Shown here: piece after piece, positions 54,930 through 64,000 of the stretch
Position numbering within the stretch: the first letter of the stretch is position 1
How the letters are laid out: every line of letters starts with the position of its first letter
Source: Rhizophagus clarus
Lineage: Eukaryota; Glomeromycota; Glomeromycetes; Glomerales; Glomeraceae
Length of the DNA stretch: 64,000 nucleotides
Direction of reading: 5' to 3'
NCBI GenBank assembly: GCA_015698045.1
Contig: BLAL01000162.1
Span: forward strand, 744,001-808,000
The notes under the pieces: model-generated
What the model saw: the letters and a program-made list of their open reading frames with translations, nothing else
Databases searched by the model: none
Told to the model about the DNA's origin: nothing
Program-made: the position numbers and the translations under genes

Positions 54930-55640
54930 ATTAGATTTCTCTTAATAAGACGATTCCAACAAGCTTAAAATTACTAAAATCTGATCACTAAAACCCATAA
55001 TAATTAAAATACAGTCAAAATATTTAATATTATGCAAATTTTACATATAAAAAATGCCAATCTGATCTTTAAAATCAAATTGCTCAGTCAATATTAATCT
55101 AATCATTATAAAATTATTATCATTAGTTTCCTCTCAATGAGACAATTCTAATGAGCCTAGGACATTAAACTCTGATCACTAGAATCTGTAATAATTAAAA
55201 TACAGTCAAAATATTTAATATTACGTGAATTTTATATATATAAAATGCTGATTTAGTCTTTAAAATCAAATTTCTTGGTCAATATTAATCCAACCATTAT
55301 ATAATTATTACCATTGGATTCTTTTGATGAGATGATTCCAATGAGCTTAAGATCATTAAATTCTGATCACTAAAACCTATTGTAATTAAAATAAAGTCAA
55401 AATATTAAATATTACACAAATTAGTTTTACATATTTAGAATGCTGATTTAATATTTAAAATTGGATTACTCAGTCAATATTAATCCAATCACTATAAAAT
55501 TACTACTATCTGATTCCTTTCAATGAGATGAATATAATAAGCTAAAGATTATTGAAATCTGATTATTAGATCATAGAATAATTATATTTTAATAAATATC
55601 TTTTTATAATTACATATATATAAAATTTTTAAAAAAAGAT
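54930..55640. repeat. Four ~185-bp tandem units in the pogo-like element
   Basis: Units around 54938, 55120, 55305 and 55495 share GACGATTCCAAYRAGCTTAA, TCTGATCACTAAAACC and ATACAGTCAAAATATTTAAT. They are degenerate and non-coding. Confidence 0.8.
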
Positions 55641-56259
55641 GTGATAGTGACTATAGGTAGTTTATGACTATAAATGATAGTTTTTATATATGAAAATTTG
55701 GAACATTCAACTAAGATGATTATATAGGGTAATGAGACTAGTATAATAGAAATGACTATAAAGAGAGTTACCTGTATTTATGTATAACATACTTTCAGAT
55801 TGGACTCATAAAAAAATTTTAGCTGAATTTAAAGTATAAGAAGATCTTATTTCTTTAATAATTAAAAAGCAATAAAAATACCAAACACTTCAAATAAACA
55901 TTTATCTTTTAATCTTCATGTTAACCTTTTTTACACAGGATATTGGCAATACTCTTTAAAGGATCATAAAGTATGATGATTTCTTGAAAACTAGTTCTTA
56001 TAATAAAGAAACATAAATAGTTTTGCCTGTATATTAATGACTTATTACAAGAATCTTATTTTTGGCAACTTTAAAAACATAACAAAACATCTCATGTCTT
56101 TACTGACTATAGGCTGTTGTGAAAAGATGTGTATCTCACCCAATAAAGAAATAATTTACGTTAAGAAAAGTACTGTGTGATCAAATTAAAGTGAGCTGAA
56201 AAAAATATATATATTAAAATGACTTTGAATAAACAATTTTACCAAAATTTTTTTACCCT

Positions 56260-57700
56260 ACCTTGTATAGTTCTTCTATAAAACAAAGCAGCGTACTACT
56301 AACTAATAATAAAAAGTTGATGATAATTAACGTTTACAATTATTTTTCAGGAGCTAACTTTAAAAAGGAAGATCATCATAAAATCACATTATGCAAGCGT
56401 GTTGCTGAGGTATTGGGTATAGCAGAGGGTACAGTTGGAACTTAAGAGTATGATGTTAAACTAGAAGAGCTGCGAAGACAATACTTTTATACTGCATAAA
56501 CTTCTCAGATGATCTAAATTGCAACCTGATGAAAACATTTTAGAACTTTTGCATACAAAAATTTTAAATGCTAATAAAACAGCTGAGCAACTTTCTACAC
56601 ATACCCTACAACAGTTTCTTATTGAAAAAGGATATGACTTTTCTAGATGGAGGCTTATTTGAATGCTACATAAGTTGAGCTTTTATTATAGTTAAGGAGA
56701 GCGTAGAAACCTTCTTCATGAGTTACCAAATAATGTTGCTTTCTGTAGCCATTATTTATATTTTTGCTTTGCTAATTTAGAAGGTCAAAATGATGTTTCA
56801 TGTCATCCAGAAGTTTTTCTTGGTGAATCATACTGTCATTTACATCATAATTCTTATAATACATGAGTTTCTCATCACAGTGTTATTTTAACGTCTGGAC
56901 ATGGTCTGTTAGTGGTAATTTTTGGAGCAATTATTGTATTTTGAAATGGGTTTTCTAACAAGCTATATGATGAATTTGTTCCTAACTCTGTCCATATTTG
57001 GGACCCAACAATTAAATCTTCAAGTAACAGAGGAAGAAAAAGAAATAATGCTGAAGAATGGAATGATTTTTCTGATGTTGTTAAAGAAGCAAATATCGTT
57101 CTCAATCAAGTAGATTATCATGGAAATTTTACTGCAAAAATTTTGAAGACCTTTTTTCAACTCTTTGCGAAATACTTTATGAAAAATATAGGCCTGTAAG
57201 TATTCATATGGATGGGGTAAGTTATCACAAATGACGTGTTGAAAGTATTCCAACTTCGAGTGCAAAAAAGCAAGAAATTATTGATTAATTGAATGCACAT
57301 GATATTGCTTTTTCTGATGAATTAAGAAAACCAGAACTTTTGGAACTGGTTCAAATGAACAAAGAAAAGGTTTTATTTTCTTCTGTTAAAATTGCAGAAT
57401 AATATGAATATAAAGTTAATTTTACCCTCTTTACCATTGCGAACTGCAACCTATTGAAGGTGTTTGGTCTGTAAAGGGTGAAATTACACGCTCAGGTTTA
57501 CATTTAAACCTTTTATCTATTAGAAATACACTACTAAATGTATTTAAAGAAAAAATTTCCTTAAAAGTTATTGTAGGATTATGGAGAAAAGTACTTAAAA
57601 ATGCTAAGAAATATTTTAAGTCTGACAAAAACATATAATTAATTGATGATGAATTTAACACTTATAGTAGTTCTGATGAGGATCATGTGACTTAACGTAA
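56260..57700 (+). pseudogene. IS630/Tc1-mariner-type DDE transposase, degenerate
   Basis: Order: N-terminal helix-turn-helix-like region (KITLCKRVAEVLGIAEGTVG), LSTHTLQQFLIEKGYDFSRW, VFLGESYCHLHHN (the family has D-E-S-Y with a catalytic Asp; here the Asp is replaced by Gly), TSGHGLLVVIFGAIIV, YHGNFTAKIFEDLFSTLCEI, IHMDGVSYHK (second catalytic Asp in H-M-D), SSAKKQEIIDxLNAHDIAFS then DELRKPELLELV, and HCELQPIEGVWSVKGEI (third acidic residue, E in IEGVW). Stops and frame changes are frequent, and the first Asp is lost. It interrupts ORF1 copy A; TIRs could not be identified. Confidence 0.82.
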
Positions 57701-58419
57701 TATTTATATCATATCTTTCCTAATATGTACTAATAATATTTATAATAAAAACAAATAAATTTACATAATAAAATTTTTTTTATTGATGCAATATTTGAAG
57801 TACAAATCTTTTCGTAATGGCCCATATTTAATTAAAGTTGTAAAGCATTTTATTATAGGTGAAAAGTATTCAATTATAGTCTTTTTCGAAAAATATGATA
57901 ATATAAAATTTTGTCAAAAAACAACTTTTAATTTCAACCAAAATGGAATTGACTACTTTCTTCTTTAATATACAGCTTCTCCAAAAATAAAAAGTTTAAA
58001 AAGTCTGTTTGTAATTCTTTCAAAAAGATTACAATTTCTGATTCCTCTAAAATATGCTTAACTAATTCAAAACTTAATAAGAATTTGAAGAAGATCTCAA
58101 AAAAGTCAAAAAACAAATCCAAAAAGTCTTTTAATAAGAAGACTAATGACAAAATGAATGTTATTAAACTATTGTTAACTCTAATTTCCAAATTTTAGTT
58201 GTTTTTTTTATATAAGCTGTTTGAGTGATATTACTAAGTAATTTACTATTAGTGGAAATTTAGTAAAATTTAGGTATTAAGGTCCCATGGTGGGGATGAT
58301 ACTTTTACTTTGTTTAATTGTAAATAACAGTATCTTGCAGGGTTGCAATACTCAATTTATTTTTTTAAATCTTTTGCCAGAAGTATTAATGATAAATTTA
58401 TAATATTTTTTTTTTTAAT

Positions 58420-60165
58420 TAAGCCCCAAATCAGTATCTAATAATCAACAATCTCTCCTAAAGTCGCAAGTTACTTCTGATGATATGCAGATTTTTTCTG
58501 ACACTAATACTGTATTACCGCCTCCTTCCTAGAGCTCTGAATTTTTAGTTCAGTTCTGTTTTTAGTTCTGATTTGACTCTCTGATATAAAATTTTACTGA
58601 AATATTTTTCGGCCTAAAATTTTTACTAAAAAATGTTTTTGGGTTATACTTTTAACTGAAAACATTTTCAGTTAAAAACACTACTGAAAAAATGTTTTTG
58701 GTTTAAAAAATTAGTTTTAGTTCTATTTTCAGATTAAAAAATAGAACCAAAACCATTTTTTCAAAAAACATTTCAAACTGAAAATGTTTTCAGATGAAGT
58801 TTTTTAATTAAAAAAATGTTTTTCAATTAAAAAATAATTCTGAAAACGTTTTTTAATAAAAATTTTATTCTGAAAAGTATCCAGTAAGGAACTAAGTTCA
58901 GAACTGAAAATAGAACTGAAAATGAAACTGAACTGAAAATTCAGAGTTCTACTCCTTCCCCTTAGTACATCTGATGCTAAACCAAATAAATCAAAGAAAG
59001 CAGCGCCCAAGTTTATAGAAAAAGTATACATTAACCAAATTATCCCCAATGACAAAATGAATAACGTAAGAGATATTTTTGTATATGACGTACTTGCAGG
59101 TTAGTCCTATGCAAAAATCATAGCTAAACTTAAAGCATGAGGTGATGTTATATCCATGATGACAAAGCATCAATATAAATACCAAATGTTGTGTATAAAG
59201 ATTTATCTCTCAACTTTTTCGTTAGCATTCTTTGATCAGGGTATTTGGTAATACTCTTTAGGTGATTAAGCGATATGATAGTTTTCAGAACACTAGTCTT
59301 TACAATAAAGAAAGTGATGAGAATAGTTCTGTTTATACCTCAATACCTACCTCAAGATAGTAATTGTTGGCAATTATAGGACCATAACAAATCTTCAACT
59401 ATTTTTCATCATTATCTGATTAAAGCTCTTAAGCATTTCAATTTTGGAGGGAAATCCCAAATAGTGACTTACTTCAAAAAATATTAAGATGTAGAATTTT
59501 ATTGTAAGATAACTTTCAATTTCAATCACAATGGTACTGACCACTCTCTTCCATGGTGTGCTTCTTCTATTTCCTCCCAGAACAAAAACAAGAAACCTAT
59601 AAATAATTCTAATAAGCAGAATTCTGGTTCTCTTAAAGCTTACTTTACTAATTCAAAACCTACCAAGGATCAAGTGAAGTCTTTCAAAAAGTTGCAAGTC
59701 AAGAATAAAAAGAAGTCTTCAGGCAAGAAGTCTAATGATAAAATGGATATTATTAAACTTTTGCTAGCTTTAATTTCTTAATTATTTTTAATTTAGTAGA
59801 ATAGCATTATTTTATTTTTTAAATTTTTTTTTTTGGTTTATTTATTTGAGTAATATTGCCAAGTAATGAACTTCTTATAGGGTTTGTAGATTAAGGTGTT
59901 GATGACCATGGTGTGGTTGATTACAATTTATGCCTCAAGAGGGGAGCTGTAAGTTGTTTTCTTGTAGGGCTGAGACGCTTGATTTTACTAAGTATTATCT
60001 TTCGTCTGAGATGTCCATGATAATTGTTTTTAGACCTACTTTTGTATTTCCTTCAGTTTGATCAGTCATCTATACTTACTTAGACTTGTCTTTGTATTGA
60101 ATTTATTTTGCTCTTTTTTTTTTGAAATTAAGTTCGATTGTTTTAATAAAAATAAAAAAATAAAA
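58420..60165 (+). pseudogene. LINE ORF1-type element copy C, 5'-truncated, with inserted MITE
   Basis: Close relative of copy B: the coding part starts mid-protein (about PKSVSNNQQSLLKSQ-like), runs to TVLPPPS, is interrupted by the 422-bp MITE, resumes LSTSDAKPNKSKKAAPKFIE and NNVRDIFVYDVLAG, and continues with stops to KMDIIKLLLALIS (59,780). The 3' UTR matches copy B closely (ATTGCCAAGTAATGAACTTC) and the tail is (TAAAAA)n at about 60,145-60,168. 5' truncation is typical of target-primed reverse transcription. Confidence 0.8.
58530..58951. mobile_element. 422-bp hAT-like MITE, TSD CTCCTTCC, TIR TAGARCTCTGAATTTT
   Basis: CTCCTTCC is duplicated at 58522-58529 and 58952-58959. The ends are TAGAGCTCTGAATTTT and (minus) TAGAACTCTGAATTTT, followed by (C)AGTTCAGTTYTG repeats. 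Copy B carries the uninterrupted target (CTCCTTCCCTTAG at 53678), which confirms both the insertion and the TSD. Confidence 0.96.
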
Positions 60166-60168
60166 ATC

Positions 60169-61170
60169 ACATGACTGGTAATTATAACCTATTTTATTAA
60201 TTTAATTTTATATAAAAATTTTAAAAAATAAAATAACAAATTTTATACATATATTTACTATTAAATTATTATTTTGTAATAAAATTTTTTTAGAATAAAA
60301 ATAATCTATAAAGAAATATATTTAAATTCAATTAAGTAATTTAATGCTAAATATATTTTAAATACTTTATCATAATATTTATATAAAAAGTTTATAATGC
60401 AACAGGAGAATTCCAAAATAAGAAATAGTTTGGTAATTTTTACAGAAGATCAAAAGTAATATAATTCAGATAAAGAAGTCTGGTATAGAAAAGTAAGTAA
60501 TTAATAAAGTTTGGTAAAATGTAAAATGTTTACCTTGTATCTTTAACAATTATATTTTTAAAAGGTATTGTTATTATTTAAAGTTCTTTTAAAGGCCATT
60601 CAAAGAATCATATGGACTTGTACTTGTTTGCTAGTATGATTAATATTAATACAGTAGAGCCTGTTGTCCACGATTATATTATACAATCGATCAATTAAAT
60701 GAATATGTTTTAAATAAAAGATTGTAGCAAAATTAAATAAGATTTAAAAAAAATTGTTTGAAAAACTAACGAAATTAAATCAGTTAAATTGCTTAAAATC
60801 TCATTTCGGTATAAAAGAAGCAACTTCTTATTAAAACAAAGTACAGCTGCAGTTTTATTATCGAGAAAATAATAGTATCACGTTTTATAATTTTTTTCAT
60901 CTCTTGGAGTATGCATCATATCAATTTTAAAATTTAGTATTATATTCTTTCAATTGATTATTTGACATGGTACAAATTAGTGAAAATATACGTCAATTTT
61001 TTAAAAATTCTTTTCTTTTTGCATATGGCTAAGCATTTAAGCAGTAGTTTTAGCAAAATCGGGTTTAGTAACAAAATAATTTCAGACGCCCGATATCTTT
61101 CCTATTTTAGAGATCTTACGGACCGGCTTTTTTACTTTGACTGGTATTCTTCCAAAATTTGATAAATAAA
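60169..61170. other. Intergenic region and presumed TPS promoter/5' UTR
   Basis: AT-rich. A word AATACAGTAGAGCCTGTTGT at about 60,650 looks like a solitary pogo-type end but no partner end was found. The 66-codon frame at 60,962-61,162 runs into the TPS gene start and is taken as 5' UTR. No stress-response element of the CCCCT type is evident near the start. Confidence 0.4.
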
Positions 61171-64000
61171 ATGTCACCGCCTTTGAGTATTCATAGAGTT
61201 GTAGTTGTTTCTCTTTTTCTTCCGTATACTGTTTCTTTTGATATTGGTAAAGATAAAGAATATAAATATTCTCGTCCAGTTGATATCAACCCGACTGTGC
61301 CGAAACCAAACCTAATTGAAGGACTGGCAGCCAAGCGCGCGGACGGCCCTACTTCACCAATTCAACAAGCTGAAGATCCCATTAATAAGCTCTTTCCTTC
61401 GAAAGTGCCTACCACTCCCTCACAAACTTTAACGGGTTGGACTCAACCTCGTAGTCGCGCTCAAAAGTCGGGGGTAGATAAAAGATTATCCTCTTCTATC
61501 CCGTCCTTTGCCCAGAAAAGACGTGTTTCAATAGATAGCTCAAATATTTTCGCTGAAGCTCCTTGGACAATTGAACCTTGTACACAAGGCAATATTGGTT
61601 TGCAAAATGCCATAAACTCTGTTGCTCACAACCTTACCAAACGCGTCTGGGTAGGAACTCTTGGAATGCCTACAGAAACTCTCACAGACAAAACACGTAC
61701 CGATATTCGTGCCAAGCTGATGGCAGAATATGATTCAATTCCCGTAATCGTTCCAGATCATGATTTTGAAGGGCATTATAATCAGTTTTGTAAGCAAGTA
61801 TGTATGCTATAGATGTTTGCGCGTCTTCACAAAAAATAATTATGTTGAAATAAGTATACATATTTTTAGGTTCTCTGGCCTACTTTTCATTATGTTCTTC
61901 CAGATAACCCAAAGAAACAAATTCAAGAAGATGAGGATACTTCATGGAAACATTACGTTGCGCTTAATCAACATTTTGCCGACACAATTAGCGAGAATTA
62001 TCAACCTGGCGATATTAGTAAGTAAAAGCGTTTATTTGAGCAAAATGGTCATTATAGCGCGTCAACAATTCTAAACCAATTCAAACTATACAATTCGTAT
62101 AGTTTGGATAAATGATTATCATTTACTATTAGTTCCGGGAATGATTCGTAAAAAACTTCCGAATGCGATGATCGGATTCTTTCTTCATATTCCATTCCCT
62201 AGCTCGGAAATATTTAGATGTTTACCTGGTATATGTTTATTGTTTGGTTAGTGTATATTGCAACGGATTTACTAATATTACAAAAACAATTTTAAGTGCG
62301 CAAAGAATTACTTGAAGGTGTACTTGGCGCAGATCTAATCGGATTCCAGGTAACTTTTTTTTTTAGTTTGCTCATGATAGTAGTTTGACTTTCTGGCTAA
62401 ACTTTTCTTTAAATCAACTTATTATTATCCGCAGACCTATTCTTTTGCTCGCCATTTTCTTCAAACTTGTTCCCGAATTTTATCATCAATACTAGAAACT
62501 ACTCCTAAAGGAATTCAGCTTGAAAATAACTTTGTGTCTGTTGGTATTTTTCCAATTGGTATGTGTGACTCTCTTACGATAGAGAATTTGATTATATCCA
62601 TTTCATGTAATAACTTGAATTGATATATCATATGTTAGGGATCGATATTCAAGCTTTGAATGATAAAAGGTTTCGTTAGCAACATGTTTGTTTTAGTATA
62701 TAATTTAAAAAGTAGTTTAAACTTTAATTTCGAATAGGAAAGATCCGGAAGTGCTTGAATGGATTGAAGTGCTCAGAGAGAAATATAAAGACAAAAAGCT
62801 AGTTGTTGCACGTGACAAGTTGGATTATGTTAAAGGAGTTCGTCAAAAGATGTTAGCTTTTGAAACTTTCCTCACGATGCATCCCGAATGGCAAGGAAAG
62901 GTAGCCTATTGTGTAATTCTTGAAACTATTAGACGTTGCTAATTTAGGTTTATTATATAGGTGGTTTTAATTCAGGTTGCACTTTCTACTACTGAGCAAA
63001 ATGAACTGCAAAGTCAAGTATCAGACGTAGTTGCTAGAATTAATTCGAAGTTCAGTAATCTCGCGTATCAACCAGTTGTGTATCTTCATAAAGATATTAC
63101 TTTTAGTCAATATCTGGCGCTTCTTTCAACAGCTGACGTGTGTCTTATTACTTCATTACGCGACGGAATGAATTTGACATCGCACGAATATGTGGTTTGT
63201 CAAGAGAATAAACATCGACCATTAATTCTCAGTGAGGTAAGTTTATATTTAAGAACGACTATTGTAAAATAATTGTAAGTTCTAATGTAATTTAAAATTT
63301 ATATTTAGTTTGCTGGAACATACGGAAGTTTCGGTGCAGCTATACGTATTAATCCATGGGATTATCAAGTGAGTCATTATCAACTTATTATTATATAGTA
63401 GTATTTATATTTACGATATCTTAAATTGAATAAAATTGAAAAGGAATGCGCTGAAGCTATTCACGAAGCTTTAATTATAAATGATGAAGAGGCTACAACT
63501 AAATGGAAGGTTAGCAATATTTAAAGAATACATACATACATGTATATTTTAAATTCGAATCCATTTTATCTAAATTTAGGAATTATACGCGTATGCATCT
63601 TTGAATAGCGCTCAACATTGGACTGAGAATTTTGTATCAGAACTTGAAAAGGTCCACAGTGATATGCAGAGACGTTTTTCCATTCATATTCCTCATTTGA
63701 ACCCAAGATCATTTTTGGGAGATTTCAGAAATTCTCAGAAGAGATTGTAATTATATATTAATAATGGTTTGTATATTATACTACTTTACTAAACTTTTGC
63801 GTATAATTTTTAATTAGGTTTTTGTTAGATTATGACGGTACACTCGCGGCATATGAAAAGGCTCCGAACACCAATAATTCAACAAAACGTCTCGTCGAAC
63901 TTTTAACTAGACTTACAAGGGATTCGCGTAACGTGGTATATGTAATGAGTGGAAGAACGTCCGATAGTTTAGAAGAACAATTAGGTGAAGTACCTGATCT
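61171..64000 (+). CDS. Trehalose-6-phosphate synthase/phosphatase family protein (Tps2/Tps3-Tsl1 type), 3' truncated by window end
   Basis: Twelve exons seen: 61171-61797, 61870-62017, 62103-62228, 62297-62349, 62435-62558, 62639-62669, 62738-62900, 62961-63236, 63309-63368, 63444-63509, 63580-63746, 63818 to the edge. An N-terminal extension of ~140 residues (Pro/Ser-rich, phosphosite-like RRVSID) precedes the GT20 glucosyltransferase domain: RVWVGTLGMPTE, VLWPTFHYVLP, WINDYHLLLVPGMIRKKLPN, GFFLHIPFPSSEIFRCLP, GADLIGFQTYSFARHF, VARDKLDYVKGVRQKMLAFE, DVCLITSLRDGMNLTSHEYV. The HAD phosphatase domain then starts, FLLDYDGTLAAYEKAP (D-x-D nucleophile pair intact). WVGTLGMP instead of the Tps1-type WVGWPG, the long N-terminus and the phosphatase half put it with Tps2/Tps3/Tsl1, not Tps1. 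Tps2 dephosphorylates trehalose-6-phosphate; Tps3/Tsl1 are regulatory subunits. Which of these applies needs the missing phosphatase motifs. Start chosen at the ATG of MSPPLSIHR. Confidence 0.95.

Larger units (their letters stand above)
52696..55774. mobile_element. pogo/Tigger-like non-autonomous element (TA TSD)
   Basis: Termini CAGTTAACTCTCTTTATAGT (left) and CAGGTAACTCTCTTTATAGT (right, minus), each flanked by TA (52694-52695; 55775-55776). CAGTNRACTCTCTTTATA ends and TA duplication match pogo/Tigger elements. The right part is a four-unit tandem repeat. No transposase. It is split by ORF1 copy B (52890-54909); without that, the element is roughly 1.04 kb. Confidence 0.87.
52300..58390 (+). 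pseudogene. LINE ORF1-type element copy A, split by two later insertions
   Basis: Three decayed pieces in order: 52300-52695 (IYKALLQDSTILIRF, then FKAIEKVFTDF and NNVRDI), 55777-56230 (MYNILSDWTHKKILAEFKV, then CFTQDIGNTL-like text), and 57783-58390 (RNGPYLIKVVKHFIIGEKYS, then CQKTTFNFNQNGIDYF and a Lys-rich tail, 3' UTR and A/T tail). They line up with the N-terminus, core and C-terminus of copy B. The first break is the pogo-like element at 52696-55774; the second contains the transposase at 56,260-57,700. Many stops. Confidence 0.7.

Noticed and set aside
60650..60700. Pogo-type terminal sequence CAGTAGAGCCTGTTGTCC
   Set aside because: No matching inverted partner or TA-flanked right end was found.

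Overview
The window looks like nuclear DNA of an early-diverging filamentous fungus, most likely an arbuscular mycorrhizal fungus of the Rhizophagus type. It is very AT-rich, the genes have many short GT-AG introns (23 exons in one importin gene), and most of the length is nested degenerate transposons, including LINE ORF1/RT families of the kind known from Rhizophagus. The genus is inference; eukaryotic and fungal is well supported.

Layout. Bases 1-2,390 are non-coding with two small tandem arrays. Bases 2,390-13,133 are a compact block of six host genes: a STIMATE/TMEM110-like multi-pass membrane protein (-), an unrecognised 284-aa basic protein (+), ribosomal protein eL41 (-), importin beta-1 (+), the small ER-Golgi protein Yos1/IER3IP1 (-, three short exons), and a SETMAR-type H3K9 methyltransferase (+). 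Two divergent pairs have start codons only about 140 bp apart. Bases 13,134-61,170 are a 48-kb transposon field with no host gene that I can support. Bases 61,171-64,000 hold a trehalose-6-phosphate synthase/phosphatase family gene cut off by the window edge.

The transposon field can be resolved by target-site duplications read directly from the sequence: a 693-bp MITE (7-bp TSD), a 2,100-bp hAT element with a dead transposase (8-bp TSD), a 1,815-bp TIR element (8-bp TSD), two MULE-like elements (9-bp TSDs) plus a third without a resolved TSD, a CACTA element (TAG TSD) inside a hAT-like element (8-bp TSD), a pogo/Tigger-like element (TA TSD), a piggyBac transposase pseudogene, an IS630/Tc1-type transposase pseudogene, LINE RT and RNase H remnants, and several ORF1-only retroelements. 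Three of these ORF1-only copies are complete insertions with 16-19 bp TSDs and A-rich tails but no reverse transcriptase, resembling 'half-LINEs'.

The most unusual signal is that several unrelated TIR elements are filled with tandem cassettes that look like very short exons: a T-rich tract ending in AG, a conserved 20-46 nt segment, then a 5' splice-site-like GTAAGG/GTATGR/GTAAGT. The clearest array has seven copies of a 41-nt segment at 19,745-20,492. The segments do not form an open frame when joined, so if they are spliced the product is probably non-coding. Other second-look items are a hairpin-plus-T-run satellite of about 60-bp units (50,040-51,690), a conserved ATCAYGTGAT motif just inside MULE-like termini, stop codons in ORF1 copies that are nearly all explicable by C-to-T change, and a one-base frame conflict at one importin exon junction.
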